A stretch of DNA of 64,000 nucleotides, from positions 2,480,001 through 2,544,000 of the forward strand of contig NZ_CP138921.1 in assembly GCF_047124445.1 (NCBI RefSeq). The letters are read 5' to 3'. Shown here piece by piece: positions 39,101 through 48,284 of this stretch. A program made the translations under genes and the position numbers. Numbering within the stretch: the first letter of the stretch is position 1; every line of letters starts with the position of its first letter. The DNA comes from Shimia sp047124445. GTDB lineage: Bacteria > Pseudomonadota > Alphaproteobacteria > Rhodobacterales > Rhodobacteraceae. The notes beneath the pieces are model-generated. The model saw nothing but the letters and a program-made list of their open reading frames with translations, made no database searches and was not told where the DNA came from.

Positions 39101-40517
39101 CGGACGGCCACAGTGTTTTTACGCGGTCAATCACCCGCTGGGCCCAGGGGCGACGCACCTCAAGGTTAACTGGAGCATCGCGGCGCAAAGCCACTTTGGT
39201 ATCCGCCGCACTCAGATCGCGCGGCGTGACGGTGACGATGATGCCAAATTCCCCGGGACGACGCGGGTCCGCCCCGGCATGCACATCGGTCACCACGCCC
39301 GGCAGCGTCTGTTTCTGCCCCATGGTGTTGATGCCAATGCTGGCGGGCATGCCGACAAAGATCGTTTCGGCAAAACGCTCGCTGACCCAGCCTTGTGCCA
39401 CGCGCGGCGTATCGCCCTCAAACACGGCAGCCATGTCATCATGGTCATAGGGCTGGCCCTTGCGCACCAGAACTTCATGCACCACGCCGTCGGAGGGCGC
39501 GCGTACGTGGCTCAGCGAGATTGCGGCTTTGTGCGCATCCCGCGTTGCCCGTAGACCGCGCACTTTGGCCAGTTGCGCGGCCTCCACTTCTCTCAAACGA
39601 GTCACGGCAAACTGAAACGGGTCCAGGGCAATGGCGGCCTGCGGGTTTGTTGCCAACATCGCCTGCCAGCGGTCCCACAAAGTGTCAAAGCCACGATCGC
39701 CAACAAACCGCGCATAAGCCTGCCCCATTGCCGCAGCCCGCACATCCGCCGCTGCGACCGTATGATAGGCCGTGAGCGCCTCGAGTGTCTCAGTGATCTG
39801 GAGCAGCTCGGCTTGTTCCTGCGCCAGTTTGGCCCGCGCCAAATCCAGTTTGCCTTCCGCTTGAGGATCTTTCAGGCGCACAAGAACTTGCCCCGCAACA
39901 ACGGCCTCACCCGGTTCCACGGAAATCGACTTCACGTAACCTTCGCTGGCGGGCAGCTGTTCCGCGATTGGCGCGACCACCCGTCCGTGTTGCACGTTGA
40001 TGCGGGTGACGCTGTTGAACACGGACGCACCGAGAATGGTGGCGACGGTCAGAGCGATCACACTGTAGATAAAGACATGCAGAGCCACGCGGATCGGTGT
40101 GGGCCAACGCCCTTTGATGCTGGCCTCTTTCTCTTCTTCGGTCTCACTCATCGGAACAAGGTCGACCGGCGTGTCCAAACTGGTGATGACATCCCCACTG
40201 CTGGCCATTTGGCCAGACAGCAGCGCACGGTAAAACAGCGCCAGTGTCTCGCGCTGCCGCCCGCTGAGGCCTTCAAATTCCACCAGACCGTCATTGTTTG
40301 GGGGAGTGAGCCGCACCGGAAACCGCACGTCCACGCCTTGAAATGGAACACTGAGCACGCCAGTCTGGGGGCACTCCCCAGCCTCTTCTGGCCAGTGCAG
40401 ACCAGCCAGCGACCATGCCTCAATCCGCACAGCCTCTCCTGCTGGCGTTTCAAACGTCAGCGGCGCTTGCACGGTCCAGCTCATGTCAGAGCCGGCAGGT
40501 TGATGGCGAATTTTCAC
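39093..40517 (-). CDS. alg44: Alg44-type synthase co-subunit with degenerate PilZ and HlyD-like domain
   Basis: 474 aa from GTG 40517 with GAGG at good spacing; ATG 40484 has no ribosome site. Residues about 10-110 are PilZ-like, but the c-di-GMP motifs are poor: RxxxR is not found (nearest RHQPA) and D/NxSxxG reads AWSLAG. A membrane segment (about 150-172) leads to a periplasmic membrane-fusion (HlyD/biotinyl-lipoyl) domain (INVQHGRVVAPIAEQLPASEGYVKSISVEPGEAVVAGQVLVRLKDPQ...), a coiled coil (220-330) and a barrel. This architecture is Alg44's, needed for Alg8 activity. c-di-GMP activation is doubtful here. Confidence 0.88.
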   Translation of the reverse strand: MKIRHQPAGSDMSWTVQAPLTFETPAGEAVRIEAWSLAGLHWPEEAGECPQTGVLSVPFQGVDVRFPVRLTPPNNDGLVEFEGLSGRQRETLALFYRALLSGQMASSGDVITSLDTPVDLVPMSETEEEKEASIKGRWPTPIRVALHVFIYSVIALTVATILGASVFNSVTRINVQHGRVVAPIAEQLPASEGYVKSISVEPGEAVVAGQVLVRLKDPQAEGKLDLARAKLAQEQAELLQITETLEALTAYHTVAAADVRAAAMGQAYARFVGDRGFDTLWDRWQAMLATNPQAAIALDPFQFAVTRLREVEAAQLAKVRGLRATRDAHKAAISLSHVRAPSDGVVHEVLVRKGQPYDHDDMAAVFEGDTPRVAQGWVSERFAETIFVGMPASIGINTMGQKQTLPGVVTDVHAGADPRRPGEFGIIVTVTPRDLSAADTKVALRRDAPVNLEVRRPWAQRVIDRVKTLWPSDV

Positions 40518-40844
40518 AGCGACCTCGTGAGATGTTCGAGGTCAAACTAAACTCAAGCGCGCAAAATGAAGCCCGCGCGGCTGTATGGAACGGCAATCTA
40601 AAGAGAAATCAACTAACCCAAAGGCTAGGGTTTTCAGAAACGGCCCAAAATTAGCCCGCGCATTTGGATAGTGTCCCATACTTTGGATGAGGTATCGGCT
40701 GCAGGGCACATGCCCCCCAGCACTGTCGCCCGCCTTCCACCGTTAATACGGTTAAGCGACTAAAATGCAGAGGCCCCATCCCAAATATGTGGGACAGGGC
40801 CACGTTTTGCGAAACGCAACACAGGTTCAATCGGCACAAAGCCG
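40518..40844. other. Intergenic region upstream of alg44, downstream of the inositol ABC operon
   Basis: 327 nt holding the ABC operon terminator (40772-40801) and presumably the alg44 promoter. The 62-codon frame at 40651-40839 crosses the terminator and is not credible. Confidence 0.5.
40772..40801 (-). terminator. Terminator of the inositol-type ABC operon
   Basis: On the minus strand GGCCCTGTCCCA pairs over 12 positions (two G-T) with TGGGATGGGGCC around CATATT, then TCTGCATTTTAG. It lies 44 nt after the ATPase stop. Confidence 0.75.
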
Positions 40845-41633
40845 TTAGACGGTACCCCCCAGACTATCCTCCAGCGCCACCAATTCTTGGCCGCCAGCCA
40901 TCATGTCCTGCAGCTCATCCGGGGTGATCTGGCCACGTTGCGACGTGCCCAATGTCTGACCGCGATTAAGAACCGTAAACCTGTCGCCAACCGCCAGCGC
41001 GTGGCGGACGTTGTGGGTGATAAACACCACAGCCACGCCCTGTTTACGTACCTTATCGATGGTCGCCAAAACATTCGCGGTCTGACGCACACCAAGAGCG
41101 GACGTCGGCTCGTCCAGAATGAGCACTTTGGCCCCGAAGTGGACGGCACGCGCGATGGCCACAGTTTGCCGCTCACCGCCTGACAAGGTGCCCACAGCCT
41201 GATCCGGGCCGCGAAGGTTGATGCCCATTTTGCGCATCTCATCCATCGTGACTTTATTGGCGTAGTCGTGATCGAAGAAGTTCATCGGGCCAATCTTTTT
41301 CACCGGCTCATTGCCCATGAAGAAGTTTCGGCTCACCGACATCAATGGGATCATAGCCAGGTGCTGGTGCACCGTCGCAATACCTGCAGAAATCGCATCA
41401 CGCGGGTCCGCAAAATGCATCTGCTGACCTTCAAACAGGATCTCGCCCTTGGTCGGCTTATGCACGCCGGACATGGTTTTGATGAAAGTCGACTTCCCTG
41501 CGCCGTTGTCGCCAAGCAGACAGTGGCACTCGCCAGGAAAGATATCGACCGAAACACCCGCCAATGCGATCACGCGGCCAAAGTGTTTCTCGATGTTTTT
41601 CATTTGAATGATGGGAGCATGTTCAGGGTTCAT
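40845..41633 (-). CDS. Sugar ABC transporter ATP-binding protein (FrcA-like, single domain)
   Basis: 262 aa. Walker A GDNGAGKST, Q-loop near TVHQHLAMIPLMSV, signature LSGGERQTVAIARA, Walker B VLILDEPTSALG and switch His FITHNVRHA. It is one nucleotide-binding domain, half the size of RbsA-type ATPases, so it must act as a homodimer with the adjacent permease, as in the Sinorhizobium fructose FrcBCA system. It is the last gene of the three-gene transporter operon, one nt after the permease stop. Location beside iol genes suggests myo-inositol import. Confidence 0.92.
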   Translation of the reverse strand: MNPEHAPIIQMKNIEKHFGRVIALAGVSVDIFPGECHCLLGDNGAGKSTFIKTMSGVHKPTKGEILFEGQQMHFADPRDAISAGIATVHQHLAMIPLMSVSRNFFMGNEPVKKIGPMNFFDHDYANKVTMDEMRKMGINLRGPDQAVGTLSGGERQTVAIARAVHFGAKVLILDEPTSALGVRQTANVLATIDKVRKQGVAVVFITHNVRHALAVGDRFTVLNRGQTLGTSQRGQITPDELQDMMAGGQELVALEDSLGGTV

Positions 41634-41634
41634 A

Positions 41635-42759
41635 TCAACGTTCCCCCGTGATGATGCGACGGATGTAGGTGTTCAGGATCACCGCCCCCAGCAGGATCAC
41701 ACCGAGGAACACGCGGAATAGAGAGCTTTCCACCCCGGCGAAGAACAGACCTTGCTGCACCACACCGAAGATCAAGGCACCCAACGCGGCCCCAATCACC
41801 GATCCGTAGCCCCCGGTCAGCAACGCCCCCCCAATAACCACGGCGATGATGGCCTCAAACTCCTTGAGCAAGCCGCGGTCTGCACCGGCGGAGCCGAACT
41901 CCATGACCTGACACACAGCAAACACAGTCGCGCAGAAGGCGGTGAACATGAACATCAGGATTTTCACCTTGTTCACAGGCACACCAGAGTTCCGAGCCGC
42001 CTCCGCATCGCCACCAGCTGCATAGATCCAGTTACCGAACTTGGTTTTGGTCAAAATGATGTGCCCGACAATCACCAAGCCAATGGCCCAAACGATCAGC
42101 ATTGGCAGGCCTTCAACCACTGGCTGCCCTTTGCGGGTACCGCGCTCAAACACCGCAATGATGCCGTTGTCGCCCATCCACTGGAAAAAGCCGGTGAAGA
42201 TTTTGCCGCCAAAGATTGGAGCTAACCAATCGCCCTCAGCAACATCACTCACGCCGCCAATGATGGTTTTGCGCTCGATGGTCTGCGGCAGGTAGATCGC
42301 AAAGCCGCGCAGAATAAACAGGAACGCCAAGGTCACGATAAAGCTTGGCAGCCCGGTACGCACCACGATGAACCCGTTTAACGCGCCGATGGACACCGCA
42401 ATCACGAAGGTAACGATGATTGCCATCCACACAGGCCAGCCGAGCGTCACGCTGAAGATCGCAATCAGCATCCCCGCGAAACCGATCATCGAGCCAACCG
42501 AGAGATCAAACTCCCCTGCGATCATCAACAGACAGGCCCCAACGGCGATGATCATGAATTGCGCCGAGATCTGGCTCCAGTTCATGATGCCCTGGCTGTT
42601 GAACATCCCGCTGTCAAAAGCGAAGAGAAGGAAAAAGGTGAACACGGCGACGGTGCCGACAATCCCGCCCAGCTCTGGGCGGATCAACGCATTGCGGAAA
42701 CTGGAAATTTCCTTGACGCGTTCGTCGGTATTGGCCGTGGGCTGCGTCGCGCTTGTCAT
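41635..42759 (-). CDS. Sugar ABC transporter permease (FrcC/RbsC family)
   Basis: 374 aa from ATG 42759 with GGGAGA upstream; the open frame extends 40 codons further without homology. About ten membrane segments of the BPD_transp_2 family, with GEFDLSVGSMIGFAGM and GGALLTGGYGSVIGAALGALIFG characteristic of RbsC-type permeases. The insert between segments (VSDVAEGDWLAPIFGGKIFTGFFQWMGDNG) is larger than in RbsC. Second gene of the operon SBP-permease-ATPase under the inositol-linked LacI operator. Confidence 0.92.
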   Translation of the reverse strand: MTSATQPTANTDERVKEISSFRNALIRPELGGIVGTVAVFTFFLLFAFDSGMFNSQGIMNWSQISAQFMIIAVGACLLMIAGEFDLSVGSMIGFAGMLIAIFSVTLGWPVWMAIIVTFVIAVSIGALNGFIVVRTGLPSFIVTLAFLFILRGFAIYLPQTIERKTIIGGVSDVAEGDWLAPIFGGKIFTGFFQWMGDNGIIAVFERGTRKGQPVVEGLPMLIVWAIGLVIVGHIILTKTKFGNWIYAAGGDAEAARNSGVPVNKVKILMFMFTAFCATVFAVCQVMEFGSAGADRGLLKEFEAIIAVVIGGALLTGGYGSVIGAALGALIFGVVQQGLFFAGVESSLFRVFLGVILLGAVILNTYIRRIITGER

Positions 42760-42850
42760 GCGACATCTCCCGTTTGGTCTGAATTGTAGGATTTGAAGTA
42801 CAGTGTGCGAGGGGCGCCAATGCAAGCGCCCCGCGCGAAGTGAGTGACGC

Positions 42851-43801
42851 TTAGCGGTATTCGCCTGCGAACTCTTCAACTTTCTCCAGGCCGTCTGCGG
42901 TCACAAAACCAGGGCCGGAGTTGATGTTGTTACCTGGCAGAACGCCGTAGCGGTGGTAGTTGGTGAGCACCACAACTGGCAGGTAGGCCTGCAGGAATGG
43001 CTGCTGGTCGATGCCCCAGTTGATCACGCCGGCCTTAATGCCTTTCACGATTTCTTCGCCGAGGTCAAAGGTGCCGAAGTAGATGTCACCGGCCATGCCG
43101 TTTTCATCCAGCGCCAACAGCGTTGGATCTGCGGATGTTGGGCCAAGCGTCAGGATCGCGTCGGTTTCCGGGTTGGCATTCAGATACGCCAGAACGCGGT
43201 TCTTGATCTCTGCCGGGTCTTGGCCACTGTCGATCATCTGATCTCCCAGATCCACGCCCAGACCATCGGCAAAGCCCTGGCAGCGCTCGGTCGAAGATGG
43301 CGAAGAGATGTAGTGGTTTACGCAGAGGAAGCTGCCCACGCCGTCGCCTTTGGCGCGTACACCCGCCGCGTAACCTGCGTCATACTCTGGCTGACCCACA
43401 TACATCAGCGCGCCAACTTCGCGTGCCTGATCCGGGGTGCCGGAGTTCATGATGATCACGTCAACGCCGCTGTCCACTGCCGCTTTGATCGGGCCGGACA
43501 GAACGTCGTAATCAGACAGGGTGGTGATGATGCCGTTTGGACCGGAGGCCGCGGCCTGCTCGATGATACGCGCCATGTCGGCGAGGTCACCGGTTGGCGG
43601 GTTGCGGTATTCAACCTCAACACCCATCTGATCGCCCGCAAGCGCGATGCCGTTTTTGATTGTGTTCCACCAGCTGTCGCTGTCCGGTGCGTGGCTGACA
43701 AGAACATATTTCTCACCTTCGGCCACTGCCGAAGTTGCCACGGCGAATGGTGCTGCCACCACGGCAGCGGCCAGAGCCAGCTTCTTTGTAATTGACGTCA
43801 T
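42851..43801 (-). CDS. Sugar ABC transporter substrate-binding protein, probable inositol binding
   Basis: 316 aa, ATG 43801 with GGGAGG. Signal peptide of about 27 residues (ATSAVA-EG). Type I periplasmic binding fold (Peripla_BP_4): YVLVSHAPDSDSWWNTIKNG, IIEQAAASGPNGIITTLSD, DVIIMNSGTPDQ, and AILTLGPTSADPTLLALDE. One Cys pair (FLCVNHY, ERCQGF) may form a disulfide. First gene of the transporter operon, divergent from the LacI regulator, with the palindromic operator 84 bp upstream. Substrate inferred from the neighbouring inositol genes. Confidence 0.9.
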   Translation of the reverse strand: MTSITKKLALAAAVVAAPFAVATSAVAEGEKYVLVSHAPDSDSWWNTIKNGIALAGDQMGVEVEYRNPPTGDLADMARIIEQAAASGPNGIITTLSDYDVLSGPIKAAVDSGVDVIIMNSGTPDQAREVGALMYVGQPEYDAGYAAGVRAKGDGVGSFLCVNHYISSPSSTERCQGFADGLGVDLGDQMIDSGQDPAEIKNRVLAYLNANPETDAILTLGPTSADPTLLALDENGMAGDIYFGTFDLGEEIVKGIKAGVINWGIDQQPFLQAYLPVVVLTNYHRYGVLPGNNINSGPGFVTADGLEKVEEFAGEYR

Positions 43802-43884
43802 GTTTTCCTCCCAAAATCACGTCTTCATGGCACGTGGGCGGCTGATCCCGCCTCTCCGACTCAATTTAAACCACACTCCAACCC

Positions 43885-43906
43885 ATTTTGCAACCGGTTG
43901 CAAAAT
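43885..43906. promoter_or_regulatory. LacI-type operator, inositol regulon site 1
   Basis: A perfect 22-bp palindrome whose inner 18 bp are TTTGCAACCGGTTGCAAA. The C-G centre and dyad are typical of LacI-family operators. It lies in the divergent region between the ABC operon and the LacI gene at 43986, and the same 18 bp recurs at 48285. Confidence 0.85.
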
Positions 43907-43985
43907 TGCAGGCGCTGTTTCATGCTGCACTTATTGAAAAAACCTTGTAAACAAGCCGTCACAACGAACTAAGGACCGACAAAAT

Positions 43986-44984
43986 ATGGCCGTCACTTTG
44001 AAAGAGGTTGCAGAACGCGCTGGCGTTTCCAGGTCAGCCGTATCGCGCACCTTTACCGACGGCGCTTCTGTTTCCGACAAGATGCGGCGCAAAGTCGAAA
44101 AGGCCGCCAAGGAACTCGGCTACAGCCCCAACGCCCTGGCCTCCTCCCTTACAACCGGGCGCACCAAACTGATCGGCCTTGTGTCCAACAACTTTCACAA
44201 CCCGATCTTTCTGGAAGTCTTTGACCTGTTTACGCGCGGGTTACAGGACCGAGGACTACGCCCCTTGCTGGTGAACCTCACCGACGAGACCGACCCCGAG
44301 AACTCGGTCCGTATGTTGCGCCAATACTCTGTGGACGGCGTGGTGGTCGCATCCTCCACACTCCCCCCGGGATTTGCCAAAGCCTTTCGCGATGCGGGCG
44401 TTCCTGTGGTCCACTCTTTTGGACGGGCCTCATCGGCGCCGCAGGTCCACGTCGTTGGGATCGACAACGTCGAATGTGGCCGCATGGCCGCGCGCGAGCT
44501 TACCAGTCGCGGCTACACGCATGTCGGCTTCATGGGCGGACCAGAAGGTGCCACCTCGACCCAGGACCGCCACACAGGCTTCATGTCAGAAATGGCGGCC
44601 AACCCGGACATCAAAGTCAGCTATTCTTTTGCAGACGCCTACTCTTTTGATGCCGGACGTCGCGAAATGCTCAGGCTGCTCAAAAACAGCCCTGCACAAG
44701 CCTACTTCTGCGGCGACGACGTTCTGTCCATAGGTGCGCTGTCTGCCATTGATGACAGCGGCCTGTCCTGCCCGGATGACATTGGCCTCATAGGCCTCAA
44801 CGACATGGAAATGGCGCGGTGGGAAAACATTGACCTGACCACCATTCACCAACCAATCCGCCAGATCGTGACGAGCTCCATTGAGTTGATGGTGGCGATG
44901 CTGGACGACCCGGAGCGCTATCCGGAAACCCGGATTTTTCCGTGCTCTATAGTGGAACGTGGCACCTTGAAGGCAGAGGCCTGA
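43986..44984 (+). CDS. LacI-family regulator, probable inositol regulon repressor
   Basis: 332 aa; AAGGA precedes ATG 43986. The N-terminal helix-turn-helix reads VTLKEVAERAGVSRSAVSRTFTDGASVSDKMRRKV, and the hinge helix segment is NALASSLTTGRT. The effector domain (60-332) is a periplasmic-binding-like fold with GLVSNNFHNPIF and TTIHQPIRQI. Genes on both sides are for inositol uptake and breakdown, and two identical operators lie upstream of the divergent operons, one of them before this gene. It probably represses all of them and itself until an inositol-derived ligand binds. Confidence 0.9.
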   Translation: MAVTLKEVAERAGVSRSAVSRTFTDGASVSDKMRRKVEKAAKELGYSPNALASSLTTGRTKLIGLVSNNFHNPIFLEVFDLFTRGLQDRGLRPLLVNLTDETDPENSVRMLRQYSVDGVVVASSTLPPGFAKAFRDAGVPVVHSFGRASSAPQVHVVGIDNVECGRMAARELTSRGYTHVGFMGGPEGATSTQDRHTGFMSEMAANPDIKVSYSFADAYSFDAGRREMLRLLKNSPAQAYFCGDDVLSIGALSAIDDSGLSCPDDIGLIGLNDMEMARWENIDLTTIHQPIRQIVTSSIELMVAMLDDPERYPETRIFPCSIVERGTLKAEA

Positions 44985-45017
44985 GGCCACACCCATTGGC
45001 GCGACCTCAGCTTTCCG

Positions 45018-46151
45018 TCAGCGGAACATAGGCGGACGGGCATCCATCCAGGTTCCGCCGTCATTCGCAGAGGCAACCGCTGTGTATACCGCTGCCATGG
45101 ACCGCACGCCGTCCGCGGCATTTGGCAAACCATCACGCACTTCGCCGGAAATCGCATCCGCCAAATCACAGTAGATATTGGCCACCGCCAGAGGGAACCC
45201 TTCGGGGTGCGCAATCGCCACACGGCTCAAACGCTGCGCATCCTCATGCAGACCGCCCTCACCTTTTTCAATGATCTGCGTGCGTCCGCCAGCGGGCGTG
45301 TAGATCAACTGGTTTGGCTGCTCTGAGGCCCAGCGCAAGCCGCCGGTCTCGCCAAACACCTGAATATCAAAGCCGTGCTGCCGACCAATCGCCACCGACG
45401 ACGTCCAGAGCCGCCCAACCGTGCCGCCGCTCATACGGAAGTTGACCATCGCATCATCTTCCAACTCACGGCTGGCAATGGTGGAGGCAAAGTCGGCTGA
45501 CAGGCTTTCGACCTCATCATCGGCAATGAACCCGGCCATGTGCATCGCATGGATGCCACAGTCCGCAAACTGCCCAGACACCCCGGCCATCGCCGGATCA
45601 TACCGCCAACGCACACGCGGATTATCCGCATCGGTTGCATCGCCGTGATGCCCATGGCTGAAGTTTGTGACCACCAAACGCACTTTGCCAATTTCACCGG
45701 CCCGGACCATCGCCCGCGCCTGACGCACCATTGGATATGCTGAGTAACAGTAATTCACCGCGCAAATCTTGCCGCTCTTCTCAGCGACCTTCACGATTTC
45801 TTCGCCCTCCTCGACGGTCATGGTCATTGGCTTTTCGCAAAGCACATTGAAACCGCTCTCAAGAAACGCCTTGGTGATCTCAAAGTGCGTCGAGTTGGGC
45901 GTGGCCACCGTGACCAGATCGATCCGGTCATCACGGCCCCGCTCGCCAGCAAGCATCTCCTGCCAATCACCGTACGCCCGATCTTCGGCCACACCGAGAC
46001 GCTGCGCATACTCTTTGCCCACATCCGGGCGATGATCCAACGCCCCGGCAGCAAATTCAAACCGCCCATCCGCGAGCGCTCCCAATCTGTGAGCTGGCCC
46101 AATCTGGCTGCCTTCGCCGCCGCCAATCATGCCCCATTTCAGCTTTGTCAT
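45018..46151 (-). CDS. Gfo/Idh/MocA family oxidoreductase (inositol-cluster dehydrogenase 1)
   Basis: 377 aa. Rossmann motif GMIGGGEGSQIGPAHRLG with the GGG..IG pattern of the long Gfo/Idh group, VTVATPNSTHFE, the catalytic Lys in CEKPMTMTVEE, then C-terminal domain with GVSGQFADCGIHAMHM (general-acid His). It is longer than IolG (about 330 aa) and similar in style to the dehydrogenase at 56599. It oxidises a sugar or cyclitol hydroxyl with NAD(P); scyllo-inositol or another isomer is plausible. It is last in an operon after iolE, with a hairpin between them. Confidence 0.88.
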   Translation of the reverse strand: MTKLKWGMIGGGEGSQIGPAHRLGALADGRFEFAAGALDHRPDVGKEYAQRLGVAEDRAYGDWQEMLAGERGRDDRIDLVTVATPNSTHFEITKAFLESGFNVLCEKPMTMTVEEGEEIVKVAEKSGKICAVNYCYSAYPMVRQARAMVRAGEIGKVRLVVTNFSHGHHGDATDADNPRVRWRYDPAMAGVSGQFADCGIHAMHMAGFIADDEVESLSADFASTIASRELEDDAMVNFRMSGGTVGRLWTSSVAIGRQHGFDIQVFGETGGLRWASEQPNQLIYTPAGGRTQIIEKGEGGLHEDAQRLSRVAIAHPEGFPLAVANIYCDLADAISGEVRDGLPNAADGVRSMAAVYTAVASANDGGTWMDARPPMFR

Positions 46152-46180
46152 GAGCTTGTCTCCTCCTCATGATGTCACCT

Positions 46181-46202
46181 GAGGTGCCCAATTTGGCACC
46201 TC
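46181..46202 (-). other. Intercistronic hairpin after iolE
   Basis: GAGGTGCC (46181-46188), loop CAATTT, GGCACCTC (46195-46202): an 8-bp perfect stem between iolE and the following dehydrogenase, without a T-run. Likely mRNA processing or attenuation. Confidence 0.5.
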
Positions 46203-46244
46203 CGCAATACAGTCGTGATACAGACGTAATACCGACGTCCAGAT

Positions 46245-47138
46245 TTAGCTGAATCCTATGGATTCCAGATACTCACGGTTCTTGCGCGCATCGCCCACAG
46301 GATCCGGGTCCAGAAGTGGGTCGCAGTCCTGCTCAACCGTGCACCAGCCTTCAAATTCGGCATCCAAAAGCACCTGACGCACGGCTGGGAAATCGACGTC
46401 TCCGTCGCCGAGATTACAGAAGATTCCCTGACCACAGGCATCATAGAATCCGGTGCGATTGGCGATCACTTCGGCCTTCACCTTCGGATCTATGTCCTTG
46501 AAGTGCATATAGGAAATGCGGCCAATGTGCTTCTTCATGAAGGCCACAGGATCAAAGCCCGCGTAGCTGTGGTGTCCGGTGTCAAAGCAGATCTTCAAGA
46601 TGCTTTCGTCAACCTCATTCAGCAAACGCTCCAGCTCCGGCTCAAAGTCCATGAACCCAGCAGCGTGCGCATGGATACCAACGGTCAACCCATACTCCTC
46701 GCTCCCGATCCGCGCGGTCTCGGCAATCCGATCCCGATAGGCGGTCCACTCGGCCTTATCCATCTGTTCAGCCTCCCCGGCACGCCCAGCGGTTGGCGCC
46801 CGTCGCGGAGAGATTGAATCAATCAAAACAAGGTGTTGCGCCCCATGCGCCTGAAGCGCCTTGGCCGTGCGATGGGTGGCATCCAGCACATCGTCCCATC
46901 CGTCCGGATCGTGATAGGCGCGGAACACTACCCCGCCGATCAGTTCCAGATCATGCTCGGCCAAAGCCTCTCCCAACACCGCCGGATCCTCCGGCATGAA
47001 GCCCACAGGCCCAAGCTCAATACCCTTGTAGCCCGCCTCGGCACACTGTTTCAAAACGGTTTGCCAGGTTGGATTGCGGTCATCCTCCGCAAACTCCACA
47101 CCCCAGGAACAGGGGGCATTGCCAATCCGAATGCTCAT
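46245..47138 (-). CDS. iolE: Myo-inosose-2 dehydratase (2-keto-myo-inositol dehydratase)
   Basis: 297 aa from ATG 47138 (GGAG 9 nt upstream). TIM-barrel (PF01261) protein beginning IRIGNAPCSWGVEFA, which is the IolE opening as I recall. Metal-binding residues are visible in IELGPVGFMP, GIHAHAAGF, CFDTGHHSY and YMHFKDIDP, plus TVEQDCDP at the end. It removes water from 2-keto-myo-inositol, the second step of the iol pathway. Cotranscribed between two Gfo/Idh genes, divergent from iolDCB. Confidence 0.88.
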   Translation of the reverse strand: MSIRIGNAPCSWGVEFAEDDRNPTWQTVLKQCAEAGYKGIELGPVGFMPEDPAVLGEALAEHDLELIGGVVFRAYHDPDGWDDVLDATHRTAKALQAHGAQHLVLIDSISPRRAPTAGRAGEAEQMDKAEWTAYRDRIAETARIGSEEYGLTVGIHAHAAGFMDFEPELERLLNEVDESILKICFDTGHHSYAGFDPVAFMKKHIGRISYMHFKDIDPKVKAEVIANRTGFYDACGQGIFCNLGDGDVDFPAVRQVLLDAEFEGWCTVEQDCDPLLDPDPVGDARKNREYLESIGFS

Positions 47139-47154
47139 TTCGCTCACTCCAAAG

Positions 47155-48258
47155 TCAGAAGCTGTTGATATGTTTCCAGGCTTTCGCGTCATGACTGGCC
47201 AAAGCAGCCGCTATGACACGATTCACCTCATGTCCGTCACGGAAGGTCGGGAACACCGCCTCCCCTGTTTCGATCGCTCGCAGAAAATCCCGCGCTTCGA
47301 TAATAATCTGGTCCTGATAGCCGGTGCCGTGCCCTGGCCCCTGGCAGAACGGCTCGTAATCGGGATGCGCAGGACCGGTCAGAATTTTCACAAATCCCCG
47401 TGTCGCCTCCGGCCCTTCCATACGATAGAGCCAAAGCGCATTTTGATCCTCCTGATCAAAGCGAATTGCGCCCTTTGTACCCGTGATTTCATAGGCATAG
47501 CCCATTTTCCGGCCCGTCGCGATGCGCGAGAAATACATATGCCCCATGGCGCCATTCTCAAACCGGCACATCATTTGCGCGTGGTCATCATTGGTCACTG
47601 CGCCACCTGGACGCTCCGCATGGACGGTTTCAACCTCACCCAGAACCTTAGAAATCGACCCCATCAAGGCCAACGCGCAGTTGACCATATGCGGCGCTAA
47701 GTCGCCCATCGTGCCATTGGCCATACCCTGCGTGCGCCAACTGGCCGGTGAGTCCGGGTCAGCATAGAAGTCTTCGGTGTGTTCGCCGCGAAACCAGGTG
47801 ACATCCCCGATCTCACCATTGGCGATCAAGTCACGCGCAAACTGCGTTGCAGGCGTGCGCACGTAGTTAAAGCCCACCATGTTGGCGACACGTGCAGCCT
47901 CTGCAGCAGCCACCATAGCCGCGCCATCTTCCATCGACGCGCCCAATGGTTTCTCGCAAAGCACAGGCTTGCCCAATGCAAATGCAGCCTCGGCAATCTC
48001 ACGATGCGTCTCCTGTGGTGAGGCAATGACCACCGCTTCGACCTTCGGGTCAGCCACCAGTGCGCGCCAGTCACCAGTAGACCGCGCAAACCCGTAAGCT
48101 TTTTGATATCGCTGCGCGCTCTCGGGAGACGACGCGCAGACCACCTCCAGACGCGGGCGCAACGCCGTATTGAACACCGCCCCCACAGAGGCCATCGCAA
48201 CCGCATGGGCCTTGCCCATATAGCCGCCGCCACAAATGCCGATGCCGATCTCAGTCAC
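47155..48258 (-). CDS. Gfo/Idh/MocA family oxidoreductase (inositol-cluster dehydrogenase 2)
   Basis: 367 aa from GTG 48258, preceded at 8 nt by AAGGAGG. The upstream open frame (to 48720) is antisense to iolD and is not coding. Rossmann GICGGGYMGKAHAVAM, VVIASPQETHRE, catalytic Lys in CEKPLGASME, and TMGDLAPHMVNCAL around the active His. It is the first gene of the operon leading to iolE, starting 27 bp after the second LacI operator. An inositol-isomer dehydrogenase is likely; the exact isomer cannot be seen. Confidence 0.88.
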   Translation of the reverse strand: MTEIGIGICGGGYMGKAHAVAMASVGAVFNTALRPRLEVVCASSPESAQRYQKAYGFARSTGDWRALVADPKVEAVVIASPQETHREIAEAAFALGKPVLCEKPLGASMEDGAAMVAAAEAARVANMVGFNYVRTPATQFARDLIANGEIGDVTWFRGEHTEDFYADPDSPASWRTQGMANGTMGDLAPHMVNCALALMGSISKVLGEVETVHAERPGGAVTNDDHAQMMCRFENGAMGHMYFSRIATGRKMGYAYEITGTKGAIRFDQEDQNALWLYRMEGPEATRGFVKILTGPAHPDYEPFCQGPGHGTGYQDQIIIEARDFLRAIETGEAVFPTFRDGHEVNRVIAAALASHDAKAWKHINSF

Positions 48259-48284
48259 CGCGCAGCCTCCTTTTTGAAATTCAA

